DNA of 26,860 nt from a virus. This document shows, piece by piece, positions 19,754-26,860 of the stretch. A model generated the notes under the pieces. It did no database searches and was not told where the DNA came from. It saw only the letters and a program-made list of their open reading frames with translations. Location of the stretch: positions 1-26,860 of the IMG/VR virus record IMGVR_UViG_3300024518_005761; one strand, given 5' to 3'. Each line of letters starts with the position of its first letter. The first letter of the stretch is position 1. Made by a program: the position numbers and the translations under genes.

Positions 19754-22501
19754 ATGGTCTGGGTCGGACAAGAATCGTTCGCGAGTGGAGAGATCAGCCC
19801 AAGTGTGTTTGGGTTGGTCAGCTCATCCCAATACCGCAACGGCTGCCAAACGCTTACGAACGCGCTCCTCACCCCCACCGGAGCCGCGAAGAAAAGGCAC
19901 GGGACGGTGGAGGTGTCGGACGTGACGGGGCCGGATCCTGCAGGCTTGCCCGCGGCCCTCTTCTCCTACTTCGCGAAGGGGAGGCAATACGTTGTCCAGT
20001 TCGTCTCTCAGGACGACGACGCGGGGGACCTAAACACGTCGCTCCGGCAGGTCCGGGTCCTCGACGCGGTGACTCGAGCCTTCATCAACGTGGGCGACAA
20101 CTTGAGCCACGGCCCGTTCGACTCATTCGGCGACACCACCGCGTATCACCACCACTTCACCGCGTCACAGCTCGGGGAGGTCTACTCCTACCAAGACAAC
20201 GAGCGAATCTACTTCTGCCACCCGGACCTTCCGCCGCTCTTCCTCGAGAGGGAGGTAGTCGAGGGTGGAGTCGAGAGGTGGAAGTACGGGGTCACGCCTC
20301 CGCCGGCAACGAGTCCGAGGATCATCGACTACCAAATACCGTCGACCCTCACCCACCCGACCAGCACCACTATTGAGTTCAGCACTCCGCAGTTCGAGAA
20401 GGAGGACGAAGGCTCGTTCTGGAGGCTCGGAGGACCTGGGGTCGCCCCGCAAACAAACCTCTACGGAGGATGGTTCCGGGCTGACACCTACAGGAGCGCT
20501 ACCACCATGGAAGGCGCCGAGGTCTATGGTGCCCCGTTCGGCGTGGACAATTCCGACTGGACCGGCCCATACCTTCCGGGAGGGGCCCCTTGGACCGTCA
20601 CCCTAGTCACCGCGCTGACCGTCCAGAACTCGACCTCGGTCGTAGACTGGTCGGCTGGACCGACCGCCGGCGTGAACTGGGTGGGTCTGATCATCGTGAT
20701 CGCGGCAGTCCCCTGCATTGTGATAGACGTCTCAGCGACGAACCAGTTCACCGTTCTCCGGCTCGGCGGGGGAGCGACCCTCGGCGCGTCCCCCACTACT
20801 CATCAGGCATTGAACTACGCCCTTGGCGCCGACCCGAACATCGTCGCGAATCAGTTCCTCGAGACTCGCCCTTACTTCAAGAAGCACCCGATCAAGCCGT
20901 CGAACTCTACCGGCACTGTCACGCTGACCAGCTCGTCGGGGTTTCTCGACGCGACGGGCGGGGGGCATATCTCATGGCTTCCAGACCAGCACCATGTCAC
21001 CTTTGACGATGACGCCGGGCTTGCCGTTGGAGGGACGGTGCATCTCAACGGTGGCATTATCGCGCTGACCGGAGTCACGACGACGGCTGGCCCTGGCTCT
21101 GACGAGACGACCTATCAGGGCAAGGTGGTCAAGACACTCGCCCACGTTGGGCCCTCTATGCAGTGGGGGCTCGGGATGAGCAATGGAGTTGGGTTCCCGG
21201 CGTGCGGAGGTTCACACCAGGGGAGGAACTACTTCGGAGGGTTCAAGGAGAGGCCGACGAGGCTGATCGGTTCCCGTGTGTTTGCGAGGGACGACTACCT
21301 CGCAGGTCCGAACGACGCCGACCCGATCGCAATCGACTTGTCCGACCCTCTCGGCGGTCGCATCAACTGGATGGAGAGCAGCTCCGACCTCCTGGTCGGG
21401 ACCGCGACTGCGGAGTTCTCTATCGGTGGGCGCCCGCTAACGCCTTCCAACCTGGCGGTCGAAAGACAGAGCGGGTTCGGGTCGCGTAACGTCCGACCCC
21501 AACTCGTAGGAAGCTCCGCGGTCTTCGTAGACGGTGGGGGCAAGGGGCTAAGGGAGATGACCTTCAGCCTGGAGGCCGACCGATACGATAGCCCGGACCT
21601 CACCGACCTCGCGAAGCACCTCTTCGAGAACATCGTCATCAAGCAGATCGCCTACGTCACTTCGCCCGAAACGATCCTCTACGTTCTGGATACCGAGGGT
21701 GTCATGTACGCCTTCAGCTACTTCAAAAGAAACGGGGTCGCGGGCTGGAGCAAGTTCGAGCAGGCGGCCTTCCCGGTCGACACCAACACCGCGACTGAGG
21801 TCTCGACGATCGAGACCATGTGCGTCGTCAGAGCTGACGGGGTGAACATCCTGAAGGACGAGGTATGGCTCGTTCGGGACTTCAAAGTCGGTGGGGCGGT
21901 AACCGCAGGATCTCAGAGGTTCCAGATCGAGTTGATGTCGCCAGACTACAACATGGATGCCAGCCATCTCGACGTGACCCCAGCGCAGACGACATGCAAT
22001 GCGGGTCTCAACTACCGCCTGCTCACCGTCAGCTCCACCGCGCAACTGGCCGCCGGAGATGACTTCGTTTACCTCGGGGACTTCTCAGCCTCAGTCACAG
22101 GGAACCTCGACTTCTACCCCGACCTCGGGGTCGTACCTATCGAGCAGCTCTCAGGAATAAAAATACGGTTCAACCTCGTTGCCGTCACTCCGCACGTCAC
22201 GATCCCCGGAGAGGGAGACACGCAGGGCCGGCTCGAGCGGGTGACCGCTGCGCTGATCCTCTTGCGAAGGTCTCGAGGAGGGACTGCCGGCGACGGAGTG
22301 AAGGCTGGGACCTTGATGCCCCCTGGTGTGGTGATCCCAAACCAGAGCAACGCGGCAGTGCCGATCGCCGCTCTGAACGAATGGCGGAGGGTCGTCTCGG
22401 TCGGGGTTCATGGGAGCATGGCGCGTCTCGAGATCATCCAGACGGAGCCCTACCACTTCGAGGTGGGGGGGATCAACTTCCAGATGACGTTTGGCAAATG
22501 A
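19754..22501 (+). CDS. Tail tubular protein B / nozzle (T7 gp12-like)
   Basis: The 915-aa protein begins VWVGQESFASGEISPSVFGL followed by YRNGCQTLTNALLTPTGAAK and KRHGT. This is the hallmark N terminus of gp12-like nozzle proteins (F..GE.SP...G, Y..GC..L.N....P.G...R.GT). The long beta-rich body includes NYFGGFKERPTRLIGSRVFA, FSIGGRPLTPSNLAVERQSG, then RNVRPQLVGSSAVFVDGGGK and LREMTFSLEADRYDSPDLTD, all typical of the propeller-like body. It is somewhat longer than T7 gp12 (794 aa). GGGGAACC precedes ATG 19754. The nozzle forms the distal end of the short tail and usually carries the fibres or spikes. Its stop overlaps the next start as ATGA. Confidence 0.93.
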   Translation: MVWVGQESFASGEISPSVFGLVSSSQYRNGCQTLTNALLTPTGAAKKRHGTVEVSDVTGPDPAGLPAALFSYFAKGRQYVVQFVSQDDDAGDLNTSLRQVRVLDAVTRAFINVGDNLSHGPFDSFGDTTAYHHHFTASQLGEVYSYQDNERIYFCHPDLPPLFLEREVVEGGVERWKYGVTPPPATSPRIIDYQIPSTLTHPTSTTIEFSTPQFEKEDEGSFWRLGGPGVAPQTNLYGGWFRADTYRSATTMEGAEVYGAPFGVDNSDWTGPYLPGGAPWTVTLVTALTVQNSTSVVDWSAGPTAGVNWVGLIIVIAAVPCIVIDVSATNQFTVLRLGGGATLGASPTTHQALNYALGADPNIVANQFLETRPYFKKHPIKPSNSTGTVTLTSSSGFLDATGGGHISWLPDQHHVTFDDDAGLAVGGTVHLNGGIIALTGVTTTAGPGSDETTYQGKVVKTLAHVGPSMQWGLGMSNGVGFPACGGSHQGRNYFGGFKERPTRLIGSRVFARDDYLAGPNDADPIAIDLSDPLGGRINWMESSSDLLVGTATAEFSIGGRPLTPSNLAVERQSGFGSRNVRPQLVGSSAVFVDGGGKGLREMTFSLEADRYDSPDLTDLAKHLFENIVIKQIAYVTSPETILYVLDTEGVMYAFSYFKRNGVAGWSKFEQAAFPVDTNTATEVSTIETMCVVRADGVNILKDEVWLVRDFKVGGAVTAGSQRFQIELMSPDYNMDASHLDVTPAQTTCNAGLNYRLLTVSSTAQLAAGDDFVYLGDFSASVTGNLDFYPDLGVVPIEQLSGIKIRFNLVAVTPHVTIPGEGDTQGRLERVTAALILLRRSRGGTAGDGVKAGTLMPPGVVIPNQSNAAVPIAALNEWRRVVSVGVHGSMARLEIIQTEPYHFEVGGINFQMTFGK

Positions 22502-22980
22502 TGAGAGAACTCCGAATCCAACCCTTCCGAGAAGAGCACCTCCGCTGCTTCCCAGAAGAGCAGTTCATCCCTGGCATGGCTGGCGTGACCATGACGAGCG
22601 GAGACGAGATTGTCTTTTGCGGGGGAGTCGTTGACTGCGACTGGGGGACGGAACTCTGGATAGCGGTCTCCGAGTCAGCGTCTCCTGGGCAACGACTTCG
22701 GGTAGGAAGACTCGCGAGGGCTTACGTCGACGTGCTCCTTGAGACGTGCGACGAACTGTGGACCTCGACGCTCACAGACCAGGAGCGCTGGATGCAGTGG
22801 ATCGGGTTTCGGTACGTCGAGACGATCGGCAGCGATGCCGGGGACATCAAGCGTTGGGTGCTAAGAAAGGAGGACGACAATGGTGACAGGAGCAACAGCC
22901 TTAGTCATCGCGCAGGTGGCGGGAGCTACTGCAGCAGTGGCGGGAGCCGCAATCGCTGTGAACCAGGGAGAAGTCGCTAG
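22498..22980 (+). CDS. gp13-like protein with GNAT-type fold, 160 aa
   Basis: The start ATG 22498 overlaps the nozzle stop (ATGA). The protein opens MMRELRIQPFREEHLRCF, then GDEIVFCGGVVDCDWGTELWIAVSE, a long helix RVGRLARAYVDVLLETCDEL and WMQWIGFRYVETIG. This beta-alpha order is that of a small GNAT-like domain and matches T7 gp13 (138 aa, MMTIRP start, helix, then an IGAVF strand), which is needed for assembly of the internal core. An acetyl-CoA-binding loop is not obvious, so catalysis is doubtful. The fold appears complete by about residue 125. The remaining 35 residues are read over the start of the next gene, have low-complexity Ser/Gly/Arg composition and look like a by-product of a lost stop. 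Confidence 0.75.
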   Translation: MMRELRIQPFREEHLRCFPEEQFIPGMAGVTMTSGDEIVFCGGVVDCDWGTELWIAVSESASPGQRLRVGRLARAYVDVLLETCDELWTSTLTDQERWMQWIGFRYVETIGSDAGDIKRWVLRKEDDNGDRSNSLSHRAGGGSYCSSGGSRNRCEPGRSR

Positions 22981-23332
22981 CAGGAACGCGAAGCGAGCAG
23001 GCCGCAAGCAAGCGGCAGCCCTCCGAGCGGAGGCCGCAGCCGAGAGGGAGCGCGGTAGGCGGTTAGCGTCGAGCCAGTCCGCAGCGTTCGGTGCAGCTGG
23101 AGTTGGCGCAGGGGGGAGCGCTCACCTCGTCCAGGCGCAGGGGATCGTTGACAGCCTAAGGCAGAGAAACCGTGTTCTCGTCGGGGCTCAGAACGCGCAG
23201 TCGAACGCTAACGCGCAAGCCGAGGCATTTAGAATCCAGGGGCTCGCCGGCGGGATCCAGTCCGCATCGAACGCGCTGTCGTTCGCAGGGTCCGCTACCT
23301 CCCCGGCGACTACCACCCCGGCGACCGGCTAA
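22880..23332 (+). CDS. Internal virion protein B (T7 gp14-like)
   Basis: ATG 22880 follows AAAGGAGG with six-base spacing, one of the best RBSs in the window. The 150-aa product begins with a hydrophobic Ala/Val/Gly-rich stretch (about residues 5-27) and continues as a long helix rich in Ala, Arg and Glu (AGRKQAAALRAEAAAERERG). A conserved-looking SQSAAFGAAGVGAGGSAHLV follows, and then Asn/Gln/Ala-rich helix (VGAQNAQSNANAQAEAFRIQ). This is the pattern of gp14-type ejection proteins, which leave the head at infection and help form a channel in the outer membrane. It is shorter than T7 gp14 (196 aa). It overlaps the gp13-like gene by 101 bases in another frame. Confidence 0.82.
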   Translation: MVTGATALVIAQVAGATAAVAGAAIAVNQGEVASRNAKRAGRKQAAALRAEAAAERERGRRLASSQSAAFGAAGVGAGGSAHLVQAQGIVDSLRQRNRVLVGAQNAQSNANAQAEAFRIQGLAGGIQSASNALSFAGSATSPATTTPATG

Positions 23333-23346
23333 AAGGAGAATCCTTT
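23332..23346 (+). promoter_or_regulatory. Hairpin masking the RBS of the gp15-like gene
   Basis: AAAGGA (23332-23337) can pair with TCCTTT (23341-23346) around a GAA loop, six pairs directly before ATG 23348. The 5' arm contains the Shine-Dalgarno AAAGGAGA, so the hairpin would hide it until ribosomes arriving from the upstream gene, whose stop is at 23330-23332, open it. Confidence 0.5.
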
Positions 23347-23347
23347 C

Positions 23348-26005
23348 ATGGTGCGACCGATCAGAATTCCGCAAAGAGACGTGGGCGGGGGGGCGCCTCC
23401 GGTGCTTCCCAGTATTGCCGCACAGGCTGCGCCCGCTCTCGCGGCTGGTCGGCTGGCCCTGCAAGCATCCGGGGTCGTCGTTGGAGCCGCCAAGGACCAC
23501 ATCCGGAAACAGGACAACCTCACCAGGGTCCGAGAGCAGGGCGAGTTCGAGACCGTTCTCAGCGCGGGGGTCGCCGCCCTCGACTCACGCCTCGGGGACT
23601 ACGTCCAGTCGGACGAATACAACGAGTCCGACTACCGGGACATGCGAGAGGAGGGGATCCGGAAGGTCTTCGCGGACGCCGGGGCGAACGTCACCCACAA
23701 GGAGCTGCGAGCTAGTGCGGAGGGCCGACTCGAGGGGATGCTCCGGGGGGACTTGACGGCAGAGCTCGAGGGGAACGCCAAGGTCCGAGAAGTGATGGGG
23801 GTGGAGCACGTCTCCGCGACGGTGATCGACATCCTCTCCAGAATACCTGCCGACGCGGTCCCGGCAGCGGTCAATGCGTTCGCGGCGAATGTGGACCGCA
23901 CGCTCGAGGAGAACCCCGAAATGCTCCCGCAGATTCAGGCGGAGCGTAAGAGGGTTTTCAGAGCAGCGAAAGCAGCCTACCCCTCCGGTGTGATGGGGGA
24001 GCTGCAGTTTCAAATCGACATTGACAATGGGGAACTCGACTCGCTTGGTCTCGACATCATCGCTCCGGCGCGGGACGGGGCAGCGGAGCGGCGAGCGTCA
24101 CTGACCGCAGAGATCGCTCGGGACGCTTTCAGCGACGACGAGTACGGGGTGGCGGTCGATAGCGGCGGGCAGTTCAAAGGGTTCGACAACAGCCCCAATG
24201 TGAAAGAGCTGGAGGCTCTCCTAGTCGGGCTGGAACCTATGGCTCCCTCTCTCGAGAGGGAGCGGCTGATGACGGACCTCGGTAAAGCAATCAGGAGGAG
24301 GGAGCGCGCCGCCAAAAACATGAAGCAGGTGGTCGCCTTCAACAACGGGGAGCTAGAGCGCCTCCCCGGGAACCTCACGACCAACCCAAGCCTTCGCTCC
24401 GCCTGGAACCATCACTTCGCCCAGGAGGTCTCCCAGTGGCTGAGTGACCCCCGCACATCGCGAGAGGACAAGCAGCAGTATCTGACCCGGTCAATCGCGA
24501 GGCTCGGGGTCGCCCCTGAGGCTTTAAAGACCTGGATGCAGGCGACTGTGGCGTCGGCGACCATCAATGATGCTGATACCTTGATGGCGGTTGCTATCGC
24601 GACGAGGGTCTTTAACGGGAACCCGGTGCAGGGCGTCAGCGTGACGACGAGCCGGGAGCGCCTGGCCGCGCAGGAGGGGCAGCTGGCCCACGTCCCGCTC
24701 GGAGACGTCTTCGACGAGGAGCAAGAAGCGCTCCTCGATCATATGTCAAGGATGCCCAGCCACAACGCCGCCTCGGCGTACATCTCAGCGGTGAATGCGG
24801 CTCAAGCCAGAGAGAGTTCCAGCGGGCAGAGCTTGATCCCCGAACTGTCGACCAGGGCGGGGAGAAAAGCGGCGGACGCGCAGGAAAAGGGCTTCGCCAA
24901 GATCCAGAAGGAGCTCGAGGACATCCACGGAGGCAAGATTCAGGACCTCGGGGCCCGGACTAAGGCTGACATCCAAAATCAGATAAGCGCCAAGGTGCAG
25001 CAGCTCATCCACGAGAGTGGGCTTTCGATTGACGATGCGGTCAAGTCGGGCACGGAGCAGGCGTACAAGGAGTACCTCGAGGCGAACCCTCCGGTCACGA
25101 TCTTAGGTCGCACCTACCTCTCGTCCCCTCTCCACGAGGCGACGAAGGGCTACCCCCCCGAGATGCCGGAACTCGAGCTGGTTTCTTACTACCAGGAGCT
25201 CGGGTTTGCCGACCCCGGGGACATGCCGCAACGGTCGAGGTTCGTCCACAGCATCGGGATGAAGCCCGGCGAGTTCGAAGTCATGATCGAGACAGACGGG
25301 AAATGGGACTACGTCCAGCACCCGACTGCCGAGCAGCGGATCGCGAGAGGTCTCCCCGACACCGAGGACGCGGCGCAAGGCCGGGCCAGGATCTTGATCG
25401 ACGGGGAAACCAGCGTTCTGCACCTCGGGGATGAGGCACTCGAGGTCATCGGAATGCAGGAGGAGGCGGTGAAGCTCGGGAAGGATGGCGTCGAGGAGAT
25501 GCGCTCGGAGTTGGTCGACGCCGCGTTCATGGACAAGCAGACCTACCGTCGATTCGGCTCCGCGTTTAGGGGGGCGCCGGACAGAAGCCCGTCCAACTTC
25601 ATCGACCCGTTTGGAACTCATGCGCGGACCCCCGCCCCACCTTTTACGGCGCCCGACACTCGCCCCGTGCATATGTTCCACGACGTCGAGGACGGAGACC
25701 CGCTCTGGAGCAAGAGGCAGGACCTGAAAGACGCCTGGCAGAAAGGGTACGACGACTCCGTTAAGGCCCGGATCAAGAAGGACGCGCCTCTATTCAGCCT
25801 GGGGCCGCTCGACGTCCGCCGGAGTCAGCCGTTCACCACCGCGCAGACCAAGGCGGAGGCGATCAAGAACGCGGACGATCACGTTCGCCTCCTCATCGAG
25901 AAGAACACCAAGGGCAGCACGATTCCGGAATTCGTCCGCTTCTTGAGGACTGGCCTCTGGCCGAACGAGTCGGGGCCTGGGCTGCCACTGGGGGGGAGCG
26001 AGTAG
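23348..26005 (+). CDS. Internal virion protein C (T7 gp15-like)
   Basis: The 885-aa protein is long, largely helical and charged, and sits between the gp14- and gp16-like genes, as gp15 does in T7 (747 aa). The N terminus (MVRPIRIPQRDVGG, then a helix with ALAAGRLALQASGVVVGA) and the repeated long helices with few cysteines fit ejected core proteins that line the periplasmic tunnel. The C-terminal 120 residues contain DLKDAWQKGYDDSVKARIKK and end with LRTGLWPNESGPGLPLGGSE. I see no lysozyme or protease motif. ATG 23348 has the SD AAAGGAGA, held in a small hairpin. Assignment rests mainly on position, size and composition; sequence similarity to gp15 is not evident by eye. Confidence 0.75.
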   Translation: MVRPIRIPQRDVGGGAPPVLPSIAAQAAPALAAGRLALQASGVVVGAAKDHIRKQDNLTRVREQGEFETVLSAGVAALDSRLGDYVQSDEYNESDYRDMREEGIRKVFADAGANVTHKELRASAEGRLEGMLRGDLTAELEGNAKVREVMGVEHVSATVIDILSRIPADAVPAAVNAFAANVDRTLEENPEMLPQIQAERKRVFRAAKAAYPSGVMGELQFQIDIDNGELDSLGLDIIAPARDGAAERRASLTAEIARDAFSDDEYGVAVDSGGQFKGFDNSPNVKELEALLVGLEPMAPSLERERLMTDLGKAIRRRERAAKNMKQVVAFNNGELERLPGNLTTNPSLRSAWNHHFAQEVSQWLSDPRTSREDKQQYLTRSIARLGVAPEALKTWMQATVASATINDADTLMAVAIATRVFNGNPVQGVSVTTSRERLAAQEGQLAHVPLGDVFDEEQEALLDHMSRMPSHNAASAYISAVNAAQARESSSGQSLIPELSTRAGRKAADAQEKGFAKIQKELEDIHGGKIQDLGARTKADIQNQISAKVQQLIHESGLSIDDAVKSGTEQAYKEYLEANPPVTILGRTYLSSPLHEATKGYPPEMPELELVSYYQELGFADPGDMPQRSRFVHSIGMKPGEFEVMIETDGKWDYVQHPTAEQRIARGLPDTEDAAQGRARILIDGETSVLHLGDEALEVIGMQEEAVKLGKDGVEEMRSELVDAAFMDKQTYRRFGSAFRGAPDRSPSNFIDPFGTHARTPAPPFTAPDTRPVHMFHDVEDGDPLWSKRQDLKDAWQKGYDDSVKARIKKDAPLFSLGPLDVRRSQPFTTAQTKAEAIKNADDHVRLLIEKNTKGSTIPEFVRFLRTGLWPNESGPGLPLGGSE

Positions 26006-26860
26006 ATGGGCCTGATCACAGGGGCCGCTGCCCGAGAGTCTATACTGCGAGGGCAGTCCAATATCGCGGCGCGGGCGGAGGTCGCCCGTAGCTCCCTCGT
26101 CGATACACCCGTCCCCGGCTTCACGTTCGGCCAACAGCTGGGCGCAGCGTTCCGGACCGAGAACCTGTTCCTCACCAACGTTCTGCCGTTCTTGGAGGGG
26201 TCCCCGACCTTCTCTGATGACGAAGGTTTCGACCCGGCTCCCCACCTCGGGCGGTACGCGCAGTTCGTGAACCAGTTCCCGGAGCTCGAGCGGGCTGGCT
26301 CCATGCCCGAGCTGGCCCACATCATGCGGCGGATAGACCAGGAGGCGAAGGACCGAGGGCGCCTCGAGGAGATGGGGCTCCTGCGCTCGCTGGCGATCTA
26401 CCTCCCGGCTGGTCTCCTCAGTCCGGAGAATTTCATTCCGATCGGTGGAGCTGTCCGGGCAGCAGGGACCACGGCCAAGATCGCGGGCAAGGTCGGGGCG
26501 AAGGCCGCCAGGCGCTCTGTGCTGGGCCAGGCTGCGCGCACGGGGGCCGAGGGTGTGATAACTGCCTCTCTCGCGGAACTCGCAATACAGCCCACCCAGG
26601 GCTTCCGCACGACAGAGGAGGGGGTCACTAACGTCATCGGGGCCGGTCTCTTCGGCTCTCTCCTCGGTGGAGGGGCACGCGGGGTCGGGAAAGCGCGATC
26701 AGCACTGCTGAAGAAGATGATTGGGCACGAGAATGTGACGGACGCGGTCGAGGACGCTGCCGACGCGATCGAACTCGAGCTCGCGAAGCCGAGCAGTGAG
26801 CTCGGGCTCCGGATCGACGCCCTGAACGACAAGCACAACAAGTTCTTCGAGCCGGGGGGG
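26006..26860 (+). CDS. Internal virion protein D (T7 gp16-like), N-terminal part, cut by window end
   Basis: ATG 26006 follows the gp15-like stop directly, with GGGGGGAG upstream, and the frame stays open to the window edge (285 codons). It begins MGLITGAAARESILRGQSNI. It then has a helical segment with RYAQFVNQFPELERAGSMPE, the stretch LLRSLAIYLPAGLLSPENFIPIGG (about 125-148), and TASLAELAIQPTQGFRTTEE, followed by a Gly-rich hydrophobic segment NVIGAGLFGSLLGGGARG (about 209-226). This series occurs near the N terminus of giant podophage ejection proteins. T7 gp16 is 1318 aa and carries a lytic transglycosylase at its start; no such domain is visible in the part shown. The product should be the largest core protein, ejected into the cell envelope with DNA. 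Confidence 0.75.
   Translation, partial: MGLITGAAARESILRGQSNIAARAEVARSSLVDTPVPGFTFGQQLGAAFRTENLFLTNVLPFLEGSPTFSDDEGFDPAPHLGRYAQFVNQFPELERAGSMPELAHIMRRIDQEAKDRGRLEEMGLLRSLAIYLPAGLLSPENFIPIGGAVRAAGTTAKIAGKVGAKAARRSVLGQAARTGAEGVITASLAELAIQPTQGFRTTEEGVTNVIGAGLFGSLLGGGARGVGKARSALLKKMIGHENVTDAVEDAADAIELELAKPSSELGLRIDALNDKHNKFFEPGG

Overview
This window looks like the packaging and structural (late) region of a tailed phage with a T7-like, podovirus-type virion. On the + strand the order is terminase, portal (head-tail connector), scaffold, major capsid, tail adaptor (gp11-like), tail nozzle (gp12-like), then internal virion proteins gp13-, gp14-, gp15- and gp16-like. The DNA is GC-rich. Many genes carry clear Shine-Dalgarno sites (AAGGAGG, GGGGA), which points to a bacterial host that uses SD-led initiation. 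About a third of the genes need TTG or GTG starts. No integrase, polymerase, lysis gene, tRNA or CRISPR is visible, so neither host nor lifestyle can be read from this piece. The last gene runs off the right edge and a + strand gene tail enters at the left edge.

Layout: 1-45 holds a possible 3' tail of a + strand gene. 44-1228 holds a minus-strand pair (a GT-A glycosyltransferase and a 100-aa hypothetical) closed by a strong intrinsic terminator. 1229-1324 is a divergent spacer with inverted repeats. 1325-6715 holds the putative small terminase, large terminase, portal, a Bbp19-like protein, the scaffold and two small genes, tightly packed with start/stop overlaps. 6716-6874 is a non-coding leader that can fold into an unusually long hairpin plus a second hairpin just before the capsid RBS. 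6875-7927 is the major capsid gene.

7943 to about 19090 is an 11-kb block inserted between capsid and tail adaptor, relative to the T7 order. It holds two related small beta-rich virion-type proteins, a CxxCxxCC (YkgJ-type) cysteine-cluster protein, beta-rich surface proteins, a protein with GAVGSVT heptapeptide repeats, and two genes rich in acidic Ser-Ser-Glu repeats. The second of these is a 2001-codon ORF with a DUF2341-like segment and two LamG/ConA-like domains. The gp11-like adaptor forms its last 217 codons and also has its own in-frame SD and TTG start. This dual-coding arrangement is the most unusual thing in the window.

19754-26860 holds the nozzle and the set of ejected internal proteins in T7 order, with a 101-bp gp13/gp14 overlap and an SD-masking hairpin before the gp15-like gene. 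The likely job division is: the left part packages DNA and builds the head; the middle block supplies receptor-binding or decorating surface proteins; the right part builds the short tail and the ejected core.
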